A stretch of 9,100 bases of DNA. Origin: Lachnospiraceae bacterium UBA3772. Its GTDB lineage: Bacteria; Bacillota; Clostridia; Lachnospirales; Lachnospiraceae. The notes under the pieces were generated by a model that worked only from the letters and a program-made list of their open reading frames with translations, was not told the origin of the DNA and made no database searches. Both the position numbers and the translations under genes were made by a program. Location: assembly GCA_002371025.1 (NCBI GenBank), contig DFFQ01000012.1, positions 382 through 9,481 on the forward strand, read 5' to 3'. The first letter of the stretch is position 1; every line of letters begins with the position of its first letter. Below are positions 1 through 7,897 of this stretch, piece by piece.

Positions 1-237
1 ATTCACTACGACCCGTGGTGGAACCTTGCGGCCATGAATCAGGCCACAGACCGGGCGCACCGCATCGGCCAGTCCAAGATAGTTACGGTATACAAGATGA
101 TTATGAAGGACACCATTGAAGAAAAGATCCTGAAGCTTCAGGAAACCAAAAAGGATCTGGCGGAATCAATTCTGGAAGGAAACACCACCTCCCTGATGAG
201 CCTGTCTGCGGAAGAGCTGATGGATCTTCTGTCATAA
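1..237 (+). CDS. SNF2/RapA-like DNA helicase, C-terminal fragment (5' end outside window)
   Basis: This is the last 78 codons of an ATP-dependent SNF2-family (superfamily 2) helicase or translocase; the frame is open from base 1. The fragment contains DPWWN (fragment residues 4-8) followed by [11 protein letters not shown] (14-24), the hallmark of SNF2 helicase motifs V-VI, with the arginine residues that contact ATP. The end, with [11 protein letters not shown] just before the TAA at 235-237, is typical of bacterial SNF2 proteins, so the gene seems to end normally. These proteins use ATP to move along double-stranded DNA or to remodel protein-DNA complexes; the exact role of this one cannot be told without the N-terminus. 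ATG 34 is only an internal methionine. The G+C level matches the mla genes downstream, so this looks like host chromosome. Confidence 0.9.
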   Translation: MHYDPWWNLAAMNQATDRAHRIGQSKIVTVYKMIMKDTIEEKILKLQETKKDLAESILEGNTTSLMSLSAEELMDLLS

Positions 238-511
238 TGCGGCGAAAAGCGCAGCGGCCGGCTATATTGGAGCAGACATTTAATACGGCGGGGGTTAATA
301 CGGCGTATGGCGCATAACTCTCGGAGAAACAGAAGGCTTGCGGAAGGCTCACGGAAAGAGGCTTAACGGCTTAAGCGGCTTAAAAAGGACGGATGTTCAA
401 AAAAAAAATCACAATTTGTAAAACAAAAAAGGAAAAAAACTGTCAAAATAGGTGCTGTCTCACGAATGCAGTACTCGCGGACAGGGCTCCACAACAATCG
501 GGAAAGTAAAA
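238..511. other. Spacer between SNF2 gene and mlaC, with short direct repeats and A-tracts
   Basis: No gene is supported here. TTAATACGGCG occurs twice, 15 bases apart (280-290 and 295-305). GGCTTAA occurs three times in quick succession (360-366, 368-374, 377-383), preceded by two looser relatives (AAGGCTTGCGG and AAGGCTCACGG, about 333-354). The end is rich in A, including a run of ten at 399-408. The promoter of mlaC is expected in this A-rich part, but I see no convincing -35/-10 pair. I see no clear terminator after the SNF2 gene. Confidence 0.5.
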
Positions 512-1165
512 ATGACATTTGATTTAATAAAGAAGCTGGCTCTGGGATTCATGGTTGCAACCGCCGCCGTTATTGCGGTTCCGGCTGCTCCGGTATACGC
601 TGCCGAGGCCCAGCAGGTGGACACCACCAATCCCTACACCATGATGAAGATACTGGCGGACAATGTATTCCAGGATCTCCGGAATACAACTCCTCCCATG
701 ACCACTGAAAAGGCCCGGGCCATTATTACCAAGGATCTGCTGCCCTACATCGACAACAAGTATTCTTCCTTCAAGGTAATCGGCACCAACCTCAAGAATA
801 CCACCAAGGAAGAGCGAGAAGCCTTTACTGTTTCCTTTACCAATTACATTATCGCCACCTATGCCGATGCTCTGAAGAAGTACACCAATCAGACCATTAA
901 GGTGCAGGATCCGGAGCCCGTCACCGACAAGATTACCTCCGTCAAGGTTACTATTTCCGCTCCCGGAGCTGAGGATGTGGAGGTTATTTTCAAGATGCGC
1001 CAGAATCCCAAAACCGGCACCTGGAAGGCATATGACATGGTGGCTGAGGGCATCTCCCTCCTGAGCGCCAAGCAGTCCGAGCTTTCGGGCATGATCCGGG
1101 ATAAGGGAATCACCGAGGTCTGCAGGATCCTGGACAAGCACGTCGCCGATACCATGAAAAACTAG
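512..1165 (+). CDS. mlaC: MlaC, periplasmic phospholipid-binding protein (Ttg2D/MlaC family)
   Basis: MlaC carries phospholipids through the periplasm between the MlaA-porin complex of the outer membrane and the MlaFEDB ABC transporter of the inner membrane, helping keep the outer membrane asymmetric. From ATG 512 the product is 217 aa, close to the E. coli protein (about 210 aa). It starts with a signal peptide: a lysine pair (residues 7-8), a hydrophobic core (9-26) and a likely cleavage site after PVYA (27-30). The mature part has the family look, for example the ITKDLLPYIDNKY segment and the later EEREAFTVSFTNYIIATYADAL segment. The frame is open up to a GTG at 452, but that start would add 20 residues before the signal peptide and has no ribosome site; ATG 512 has a GGGAAAG (500-506) in front. 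mlaB follows after 10 bases. Unusually, no mlaD lies directly upstream. Confidence 0.85.
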   Translation: MTFDLIKKLALGFMVATAAVIAVPAAPVYAAEAQQVDTTNPYTMMKILADNVFQDLRNTTPPMTTEKARAIITKDLLPYIDNKYSSFKVIGTNLKNTTKEEREAFTVSFTNYIIATYADALKKYTNQTIKVQDPEPVTDKITSVKVTISAPGAEDVEVIFKMRQNPKTGTWKAYDMVAEGISLLSAKQSELSGMIRDKGITEVCRILDKHVADTMKN

Positions 1166-1175
1166 GAAGATCGCT

Positions 1176-1478
1176 ATGGAAAAGCTTTCCGGAAAACTGG
1201 ATCAAAGAAGTGTGGAAAAGCTCTGGGAACGCAAGGATGCTATTTTCAGCAGCGACGGAGCCGACCTCACTGATGTCACCAGTGTCGATTCCGCCGGAGT
1301 GGCCTTTCTGACGCTGTGGGCCAAGAACAGCCCTGCCGGGAAGCTTCATATCAGGAATATGCCTGAAGATGCAGTGAAGCTAGTGCATCTCTTTCATACT
1401 GAACCTTTGTTTGTGTTTTCGGATGAACATGAAAAGGCCGAGAGCAAAGAAGAATCCTCAGCAGAAGAACAGGTTTAG
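1176..1478 (+). CDS. mlaB: MlaB-like STAS-domain protein
   Basis: A 100-aa cytoplasmic STAS-domain protein. In the Mla system MlaB binds the ATPase MlaF and is needed for assembly and activity of the MlaFEDB transporter. The core LTDVTSVDSAGVAFL (residues 31-45) matches the STAS signature, with Ser39 at the conserved Ser/Thr position of MlaB and of anti-anti-sigma factors. Length agrees with E. coli MlaB (97 aa). The last 20 or so residues are acidic, with several Glu and Ser residues, and look like a disordered tail. The ribosome site AGGAAG (1164-1169) overlaps the mlaC stop, so the two genes are very likely translated together. A general anti-sigma-factor antagonist is the alternative reading, but the mlaC neighbour favours MlaB. 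A strong terminator follows. Confidence 0.8.
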   Translation: MEKLSGKLDQRSVEKLWERKDAIFSSDGADLTDVTSVDSAGVAFLTLWAKNSPAGKLHIRNMPEDAVKLVHLFHTEPLFVFSDEHEKAESKEESSAEEQV

Positions 1479-1496
1479 CATTCTGCCAAAATTCTG

Positions 1497-1528
1497 AAAA
1501 GCCATACCCCTTAAGGTATGGCTTTTTT
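1497..1528. terminator. Rho-independent terminator after mlaB, probably two-way
   Basis: An 8-bp perfect stem, GCCATACC (1501-1508) with GGTATGGC (1515-1522), encloses a 6-base loop and is followed by six T (1523-1528). On the other strand the stem is followed by four T (complement of AAAA 1497-1500), so it could also stop transcription of the convergent gene at 1578-2162. It sits 22 bases after the mlaB stop. Confidence 0.93.
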
Positions 1529-1577
1529 GAATTGTGAATTGAGGAAAGATACGGACGGCTCAAAGTTCAGTCATATC

Positions 1578-2162
1578 TCAATAATCGTAGGATTCCACTT
1601 CATGATGCTTCCAGATATATTCGGCATTGTCAAAAAATTCTGATTTTTTCAGATTTTCGTCAGCAGTGTGCGCTCCATCGTCCGGAGACATTGCTTCTGC
1701 TGCCTCTATTGGCAGTTTCATGTTTCCGCGCATAGCATACTTGTTTTTTCCTTCATACATGATGATCTTCATCTTGGCAGGAGACACATCTCCGCGGCAT
1801 GCCATCTTGTAAACAAGCCATACCTCTTTAAGTCCGTTTTCATCAAAGTCGGTTAAGTTTATCGGCCTGACAAGCTGCAGCGTAGTGTCTACAGGACATT
1901 CATTTACAAAATCCTGCACCTTCCAGATTTCCCTTCCTTTACTGTCGCGGCGGGCTATTTTCAGTTTTTTGGTGATAAGATATTCTTCCTGATCATACTT
2001 GACCGTAGTAATGATTTCACCGTAAACATCGCCTTTGCCAAGTTTGTCGTTAATGGTGATGGAAAAAGTTTCTTTCTGATCCTCAGCAGCAAAAGCGGCT
2101 GAAGGTACGGCAGCTGATACAGAGACAGCAGCGGCCAGCAGCATGGGGGATAGAATTTTCAT
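1578..2162 (-). CDS. Secreted protein of unknown function with an EF-hand-like DFDENG segment
   Basis: A 194-aa exported protein. A signal peptide is clear: MKI start, hydrophobic core (about residues 7-20) and a likely cleavage after AAFA (22-25). The start is well supported by AAGGAG about six bases upstream on the minus strand. The mature protein contains LTDFDENGLKEVWLVYK (103-119), a calcium-loop-like or FG-GAP-like DxDxNG element, then ACRGDVSP (121-128) and later MYEGKNKYAMRG (135-146). Two cysteines, C89 and C122, could form a disulphide. From memory these motifs resemble proteins annotated as the M949_RS01915 surface-polysaccharide family, but I cannot check this and the family's function is poorly defined. 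The gene converges on mlaB with the terminator between them. Its base composition is nearer the host part than the cas part. Confidence 0.85.
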   Translation of the reverse strand: MKILSPMLLAAAVSVSAAVPSAAFAAEDQKETFSITINDKLGKGDVYGEIITTVKYDQEEYLITKKLKIARRDSKGREIWKVQDFVNECPVDTTLQLVRPINLTDFDENGLKEVWLVYKMACRGDVSPAKMKIIMYEGKNKYAMRGNMKLPIEAAEAMSPDDGAHTADENLKKSEFFDNAEYIWKHHEVESYDY

Positions 2163-2566
2163 GGGAGCTCCTTACTTCATGGTGGCAACACAATACCCGT
2201 ACTGGGTTAATCTTAAAACATTATCCTGATTCATGAAAGAAGCAGAAGCTAGGAATGAGAGCGGGTGATCCTGATATCGCCGCCACAGCATGACATCACT
2301 CACGAATCACGTAACAAAGGCCGTTTTTGAAATTACCAACGGATACCGATAAGATTTTGCCGAACGTTTTTCCGGAATTAAATGTCTCAGGCAATACCAC
2401 GATTAGACCAAAGCTTGTTTCATGAGTGTCTTACTTCATCCACATGGCACACCGCCGTAAGTGGCCTAATATTCGATGTATCTGTGTCATTCAGAGAAAA
2501 GTTAAGAGTGTTACAAAAGATATATGTGCAAAGTCAGTACAATAAAGTTAGCGAACTAGTAAAACT
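2163..2566. other. Junction spacer between host-like DNA and the cas locus
   Basis: About 400 bases with no supported gene. The promoter of the minus-strand secreted protein must lie at its left end; ATTATC at 2220-2225 reads GATAAT on the minus strand and is a weak -10 candidate without a good -35. Small open frames exist: a 62-codon one on the + strand (2382-2570) and 42-43-codon ones on the minus strand. None has a ribosome site with a recognisable product. Base composition drifts from host-like to A+T-rich between roughly 2300 and 2500, so the edge of the acquired segment probably lies here. I see no att-site duplication, insertion-sequence end or tRNA. Confidence 0.5.
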
Positions 2567-2585
2567 GTAACCAAAAAATGGTTAC
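2567..2585. repeat. Perfect inverted repeat upstream of the cas9 promoter
   Basis: GTAACCA (2567-2573) and TGGTTAC (2579-2585) form a 7-bp perfect palindrome around five A (2574-2578). It is centred about 68 bases before the -10 element of cas9. It could be an operator for a repressor or activator of the cas operon, or a hairpin at the end of an incoming transcript; no strong T-run follows on either strand, so a terminator is less likely. Confidence 0.5.
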
Positions 2586-2637
2586 TTTGAACAATCTCAA
2601 AAAAACAAACAATTCTGAACAACAAAACAATCTGGTG

Positions 2638-2646
2638 TGATATGAT
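2638..2646 (+). promoter_or_regulatory. Candidate extended -10 promoter of the cas operon
   Basis: TGATATGAT has a TATGAT -10 hexamer (2641-2646) with the TG of an extended -10 one base before it. No good -35 is present at 16-18 bases, which is common for extended -10 promoters. Transcription would begin near 2653-2654, giving a leader of about 60 bases before the cas9 ATG. Confidence 0.55.
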
Positions 2647-2653
2647 GAGAGCC

Positions 2654-2672
2654 AGCATTTACTAGCATTTAC
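2654..2672 (+). repeat. Direct repeat AGCATTTAC at the predicted cas9 transcription start
   Basis: AGCATTTAC occurs at 2654-2662 and again at 2664-2672, a period of 10 bases (one helical turn), right at the predicted transcription start of cas9. Spacing by one turn is what a protein binding twice on one DNA face would need, but chance duplication is possible. Confidence 0.4.
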
Positions 2673-2714
2673 ACTAAACAACAATCATAGAAATATATGT
2701 AAAGGACAAATATT

Positions 2715-5700
2715 ATGTCAGAGATCACAAAAACTGAAAATAAAACTAAGAGCAAAAAGTGGTTCATCGGGCTCGATATCGGAACAAATTCCGTCGGGTG
2801 GTGTGCTTGTGATACTGAATACAACATCCTCACGAAGAATGGCAAACTACAAGCCGGGGCAAGATTGTTTGAGGATGCCCATGACGCCTCTGAGAGAAGA
2901 CTATGCAGATCAAACAGAAGACGCCTTGCTAGAAGACACGTTCGCCTTGACCTTCTGAGAGAATTTTTTAAGAACGACATTAAGGATGGGTTCTTTTTAT
3001 CACTCAGCGAAAGCTGCTTAATAAGAGACGATAAAACTGAACACCAAAAATATACGTTATTTAATGATAAGGATGATAATGGTAATTATGTCTTTACGGA
3101 TGCAGAATACTACCAAAAATTCCCGACGACATTTCATTTAATTGAACATTTGAAAACAAACGATGAAACCGATCCCCGTCTGCTTTATTTAGCATGTCAT
3201 AATTTAATAAAGTTCAGAGGCCATTTTCTTTTTAATGATTTTAAAATAGAAGATGAATCATCAAATATAAAAGATATAATACAATCAATAAACGAATTGC
3301 TTGTTACAAGTGACTTCATAGCTGAAGAAAATGAAATCTTTAATACAAATTTTAACGATTCAGAGTTTAACGCAATATTCAAAATTAAAAAATCAACTGA
3401 TCAATGGATTAAAATCTCAGAAATAATCAATAATACCAATGACAAGAAACTAAACAACATTATCAACATCATAAAGGGAAATAAAATTTCCATAGAAAAG
3501 CTTTGGCCTGATAATTATAAAGATTCCGCCAACGACTTCAAAATCGAACTTAAAGACTTTAAGTTTTCAGCTGAAAATTTTGAAGAGTGCCTGTCATTTG
3601 CAGAAACACTGTTAAATGATAATGAATTAAGCTTGATTGTTGAATTAAGAAAACTGTATGATGTGATAATGATCAAAAAAATTATCGGATCCGATTCATC
3701 GCTATCAGCAGCAATGGTGCACCGATATGATAAACATCAAAAAGATTTATCAATTTTCAAAAAGTTTATTAAAGAAAACATTCCTGACCAATATAATGAA
3801 ATTTTTAGAAAAAATGAAAATTACAAAGACAAGAAAGAAATTCATGCCTCTTATGTTAACTACATAGGTTCAGGAATAACTCACAACAAGAAACTGATAT
3901 CTCATGATTCAAAATGCACAAGCAATAATGTAAGTGCATCTTACGAAGATTTCTTAAAATATGTTAATACCATACTTGAAAAAAACAAAGCACTTTCTGA
4001 CAAAGATGAATATAAATATATTAGAGATGCTGTAGACAATGAAGATTTCTGCAAAAAAATAAGAATTAGAGATAATGCATACATTCCTCATCAAATCAAA
4101 GCGCACGAACTCAAATCTATTCTTTTGAGACAGAAAAACAACTTTCCTAATATCCTGTCCGATGACAATATTGAGAAAATTGTTTCGCTTCTGACATTCC
4201 GCATTCCCTATTACGTAGGCCCGTTATCTGATCTGCACGCAGATAAACCTGATTCATTTTCGTGGGTTGAAAGGACAAATCCCCACAGTCACATTAAAAT
4301 TACTCCTTGGAATTTCAAAGATGAAGTAGACCTGACCCGCAGCGGTGAAAAATTTATCGAACGCATGATCTCGAAGTGCACATATTTGAAGGATGAGTAT
4401 GTTATTCCGATGCAAAGCCTACTTTATCAAAAATACATGGTCTTGAATGACCTTAACAATCTAAAGATTAACGGGAATAGGATAAATCACGAACTCAAAA
4501 TATTCCTTTACGAAAACTTATGTCAAACGGATCGTGGCAGTTCTCTTACAAAGAAAAAAATCAAAGTCTTTCTCGTTGAAAATGGAAAGATTGACAATAA
4601 TTGCATGGTTGGAAATGAAGATGAAAATGACAGAGCTTTTAACTCCAGTTTATCATCTTTGATTCAATTTAAAAATATACTGAAAGCATCGTCTCTTTCC
4701 AAAGAAGATGAAGAAATGTGTGAAAACATAATAAAGTGGCACACAGTTTTTGGTGCTGAAAAAGAACCAGTAAGGGAAAGAATTGAAAAAAATTATATAG
4801 ACAGACTAACCGATGAACAAATTAATAAAATACTAAAACTTAATTTCAAAGGTTGGAGCAGATTATCGAAAAAATTCCTAACCGAAGTTGCTGTACACCA
4901 GAAAGAAAACGACTTCTCTAATGAAACTATAATATCAGTTCTTGAAAAACAAGAATTAAATTTAACTGAAATTCTAAACAGCAATAGTTTCAGTCCATCA
5001 TTCCTTGAAAAGGTAAAAGAAATCAATGGCAATAGTACTATTCTAAAATTTGATTATGATTCTTTAGTAAAAGATCTGTATTGTTCGCCTATTGTAAAAC
5101 GTTCAATTTGGCAAGCAATTCAAATTTGTCATGAACTTGTTCAAATCAATAAATCAAATCCTGAAAAAATATTCATCGAAGTGACCCGAGCACAGGATAA
5201 AAGCAAGAAAGGGAAAATGACTTCATCTAGAAAGGAACAGCTGGAAGAGCTTCTTAAGACAGCTGAAAAAGATTCAACTGATTACGATAATATTATAAGC
5301 CAATTAAATAAGAAGGAGCAGAAAGAATTGAAAAGCGATCGTTTGTACTTATATTTTACGCAACTTGGAAAATGTATGTACACCGGAGAACTAATCAAAA
5401 TCGAAGAGCTCTATAACGAACAACTATACGATATTGATCATATTTATCCTCAGAGCAAGATAAAAGACGACAGTCTTAATAATAGAGTTCTAGTTAAACG
5501 CAGTGCAAATGCAAAGAAAACTGACGCATACCCTTTATCAACAAAAATTCGCACTAACATGAAACCTTTCTGGGAAAAACTGAAGAATATGAAACTCATT
5601 TCCCTGGAAAAATATAACCGGCTTATATGTTCGCAGGAACTTACTGAAGATCAAATATGCGGTTTTATCAATCGTCAGTTAGTATCAACAAACCAGGCTG

Positions 5701-7001
5701 TCAAAGAGACTGCAAACATTCTTAAACCATTGTTTAATACAGAAGTTGTATACAGCAAAGCCAACCTTGTATCTGATTTCAGGCAAAGACTAAATCATGA
5801 ATTAGTAAAATGCCGGGAGATTAATAATCTCCACCATGCTCATGATGCCTATCTCAATATTGTGGTTGGTAATGTATGGCATTCCTATTATCAAAATACC
5901 TTCTTTTCCAAAAATAAAATAGCATCTGAATCTGCCATTGACAAATTATTTATTGACAAAGGTGATCACCGGAATTCATACTGGAAACAGGAATACGATC
6001 AGAAAATTCATGAATATCTTTTCAATAACAAGAAATATCTGAATAAATACATGGTAGTGCAGGCTCCTAGAGAAATTAAAGGTATGTACTATAAACAAAC
6101 AATTCACCCTAAAGGTAAAGGACAGTATCCTCTTCATGAAAACAATAACAATAAAGAGTTATGGTCAGTTTCCAAATATGGTGGATACAAGGATGAAGTT
6201 ACTGCTTACTTATGCTGTATCTCTGTAATAACTCCTGACAATAGGGAACTCAGAGGGCTTTATCCAGTTTCAATAAAAAACGCAACTAAATATCGCAATA
6301 ATAAAGCAGGATTATTAAATCAGATTTGTTTTGATAATTCTATTGACACTAGTATTTTCAAAGTCAAAATTATTAGAGACAAGATACTTATGTTTAGCGT
6401 ACTAGAAATTAATGGAATCAGATATTATTTCAGATCAAAGGATCTACAATGTTCCGTAGATTATGAATGGTATCCAGACAAAGAGATAACACAGATTATC
6501 CATGATATAGTTAAATTCAAAAATCGAGTATCGTTAAAAGAAGAAAATGAGCCTTCTGATGATTTCCATGGAGACATCATATACAGAACCAGAAAAATTA
6601 ACGCATATAAACGCGAGTCAGTTACTATAACAAAGGAAATGAATCTTAAGGTATTTGATGCATTGATTGAACAAATCAAAAAACCTTTATATCGTGAATA
6701 CCCCTTTGCAAAATCAGTTAATAATGGAAAAATTAGCAGAGAAGCTTTCTGCAAACTAGGAACTTATGGACAAATTTTACAGCTATTAGAAATTTTAAGG
6801 AACGTAGCGATTCACAACGGAACTGTTTGCAATGCTTCAAAAATCAAGGGTGAGAAAACTCATCAATGTAAATATATGTGCCGCTATGAGCCACCTAAGA
6901 TAACAAAAAATTCAAAAAAATCGAAAGTTGATAAGATATCGCTTATTTCAAAATCCATAACAGGATTATATGAGAAGAAAATCCCTTTGATTTTTGGCTG
7001 A
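2715..7001 (+). CDS. cas9: Cas9, type II-A RNA-guided endonuclease
   Basis: Cas9 is the effector of the system: with a crRNA:tracrRNA duplex it cuts matching double-stranded DNA next to a PAM, and it also helps choose spacers in type II-A. The product has 1428 aa (S. pyogenes: 1368). Visible parts in order: RuvC-I FIGLDIGTNSVGW with D21; arginine-rich bridge helix (about 58-85); a large, diverged REC lobe (about 86-800); RuvC-II IFIEVTR with E822; HNH with DIDHIYPQS, D908 and H909, and N932 (the H-N distance of 23 equals that of S. pyogenes H840-N863); RuvC-III REINNLHHAHDAYLN with H1041 and D1044; then a PAM-interacting C-terminal region from KYGGY (about 1154) to the conserved SITGLYE (1414-1420). 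All catalytic residues are present, so it should be active. The start has AAAGGA (2701-2706) eight bases upstream. The gene is A+T-rich and unlike the host side. Confidence 0.98.
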   Translation: MSEITKTENKTKSKKWFIGLDIGTNSVGWCACDTEYNILTKNGKLQAGARLFEDAHDASERRLCRSNRRRLARRHVRLDLLREFFKNDIKDGFFLSLSESCLIRDDKTEHQKYTLFNDKDDNGNYVFTDAEYYQKFPTTFHLIEHLKTNDETDPRLLYLACHNLIKFRGHFLFNDFKIEDESSNIKDIIQSINELLVTSDFIAEENEIFNTNFNDSEFNAIFKIKKSTDQWIKISEIINNTNDKKLNNIINIIKGNKISIEKLWPDNYKDSANDFKIELKDFKFSAENFEECLSFAETLLNDNELSLIVELRKLYDVIMIKKIIGSDSSLSAAMVHRYDKHQKDLSIFKKFIKENIPDQYNEIFRKNENYKDKKEIHASYVNYIGSGITHNKKLISHDSKCTSNNVSASYEDFLKYVNTILEKNKALSDKDEYKYIRDAVDNEDFCKKIRIRDNAYIPHQIKAHELKSILLRQKNNFPNILSDDNIEKIVSLLTFRIPYYVGPLSDLHADKPDSFSWVERTNPHSHIKITPWNFKDEVDLTRSGEKFIERMISKCTYLKDEYVIPMQSLLYQKYMVLNDLNNLKINGNRINHELKIFLYENLCQTDRGSSLTKKKIKVFLVENGKIDNNCMVGNEDENDRAFNSSLSSLIQFKNILKASSLSKEDEEMCENIIKWHTVFGAEKEPVRERIEKNYIDRLTDEQINKILKLNFKGWSRLSKKFLTEVAVHQKENDFSNETIISVLEKQELNLTEILNSNSFSPSFLEKVKEINGNSTILKFDYDSLVKDLYCSPIVKRSIWQAIQICHELVQINKSNPEKIFIEVTRAQDKSKKGKMTSSRKEQLEELLKTAEKDSTDYDNIISQLNKKEQKELKSDRLYLYFTQLGKCMYTGELIKIEELYNEQLYDIDHIYPQSKIKDDSLNNRVLVKRSANAKKTDAYPLSTKIRTNMKPFWEKLKNMKLISLEKYNRLICSQELTEDQICGFINRQLVSTNQAVKETANILKPLFNTEVVYSKANLVSDFRQRLNHELVKCREINNLHHAHDAYLNIVVGNVWHSYYQNTFFSKNKIASESAIDKLFIDKGDHRNSYWKQEYDQKIHEYLFNNKKYLNKYMVVQAPREIKGMYYKQTIHPKGKGQYPLHENNNNKELWSVSKYGGYKDEVTAYLCCISVITPDNRELRGLYPVSIKNATKYRNNKAGLLNQICFDNSIDTSIFKVKIIRDKILMFSVLEINGIRYYFRSKDLQCSVDYEWYPDKEITQIIHDIVKFKNRVSLKEENEPSDDFHGDIIYRTRKINAYKRESVTITKEMNLKVFDALIEQIKKPLYREYPFAKSVNNGKISREAFCKLGTYGQILQLLEILRNVAIHNGTVCNASKIKGEKTHQCKYMCRYEPPKITKNSKKSKVDKISLISKSITGLYEKKIPLIFG

Positions 7002-7006
7002 TAACA

Positions 7007-7897
7007 ATGTCAGGCTTTCGTACAATTGTTATAAGCAAAAGAGCAAAGCTGGAATCCTTGCTAGGTATGCTTATAATCCGTTCTGATAAAGAGGAGCGGA
7101 TTTACATCAGTGAGATAGAGACCCTCATTATTGAGAGTACTGCTGTTGCCATTACAGCTGCTCTTATTGTCGACCTTACAGCAGTTGGAGTAAATATTGT
7201 TTTTTGTGATCGGAGGCATTTTCCGACATCAATATTTGCTCCTGTTCACTCTCACCATAGCTGTGCCAAAAATATTAGAGAACAAATCAACTGGGATAAG
7301 GACATACAGCTTACCTGCTGGAAAAAAATTGTTCAGGAAAAAATTCGTCAGCAGGCTTTTGCTTTAACTGTTATCAATAAGCAAAAACCTGCTTCTACTC
7401 TAAGTACAATGATAGAAAAAGTCCGTGAAGGAGACCCTGATAATTTCGAAGGAATGGCAGCAAGACTTTATTTTGTGAACATGTTCGGAGAAGACTTTTC
7501 GAGAAATACTTTAAGAATAGAAAACTCAGCTCTAAATTACGGTTACACTCTTATTCTTTCATCATTTGTTAGAGAGATTGTTGCATCAGGGTACATTACA
7601 GAAATAGGCATTTGGCATCGCAGTGCTGAAAACCCATATAATCTCGCATGTGATCTAATGGAACCGTTCCGTATTATTGTCGATATTCTTGTATATGAAA
7701 TGCCTTTACATGAAGAGGCAAATTTCAAACATTACATGTTGAAAGTATTGTCATCTCAAATTGAGATTGACGGTGACAGACAATCGTTTGTTTATGCCAT
7801 TCGGATTTATCTACGCAAAATTTTTAGATTTTTAAATGGAGATACAGACAATATTCTCTCTATACATATTATAAGAGATTCCCAAAATGAGCTTTAG
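7007..7897 (+). CDS. cas1: Cas1, spacer integrase (type II-A)
   Basis: Cas1 joins new spacers to the leader end of the array as a complex with Cas2. At 296 aa it has normal length for type II Cas1. The metal-binding catalytic residues are E148 (in NFEGMAARLYF), H204 (in GIWHRS) and E219 (in DLMEPFR). The surrounding NPYNLACDLMEPFRIIVD is very close to the type II-A pattern. The ATG lies five bases after the cas9 stop and has no clear ribosome site, so translation probably depends on ribosomes finishing cas9. Its 3' end overlaps cas2 by 11 bases. The protein looks intact and active. Confidence 0.97.
   Translation: MSGFRTIVISKRAKLESLLGMLIIRSDKEERIYISEIETLIIESTAVAITAALIVDLTAVGVNIVFCDRRHFPTSIFAPVHSHHSCAKNIREQINWDKDIQLTCWKKIVQEKIRQQAFALTVINKQKPASTLSTMIEKVREGDPDNFEGMAARLYFVNMFGEDFSRNTLRIENSALNYGYTLILSSFVREIVASGYITEIGIWHRSAENPYNLACDLMEPFRIIVDILVYEMPLHEEANFKHYMLKVLSSQIEIDGDRQSFVYAIRIYLRKIFRFLNGDTDNILSIHIIRDSQNEL

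Noticed and set aside
524..1141. Long open frame (205 codons) on the minus strand opposite mlaC
   Set aside because: It is a shadow of the G+C-rich mlaC reading frame; the product is a Gly/Leu-rich string with no family look, and mlaC on the + strand has a signal peptide and family motifs.
2183..2313. Minus-strand 43-codon open frame ending just before the secreted-protein gene
   Set aside because: GTG start without a ribosome site and no recognisable sequence; it overlaps the expected promoter region of the downstream gene.
2295..2430. Minus-strand stretch of about 42 open codons reading like FGLIVVLPETFNSGKTFGKI
   Set aside because: It reads somewhat like protein and could be a relic of a mobile element at the junction, but it has no start codon and stops at both ends, and I cannot link it to any family.
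2382..2570. 62-codon + strand open frame in the spacer before cas9
   Set aside because: No ribosome site, no recognisable product, and it overlaps the inverted repeat upstream of cas9.
2646..2653. TGAGAGC near the cas9 start of transcription, identical to bases 4-10 of the CRISPR repeat
   Set aside because: A seven-base match is expected by chance in 9 kb; I found no longer match that would suggest self-targeting control like the long tracrRNA of S. pyogenes.
6461..6754. Minus-strand open frames inside cas9 (also at 3197-3382 and 4793-5032)
   Set aside because: All are shadows inside an intact cas9 with conserved motifs and have no family look of their own.
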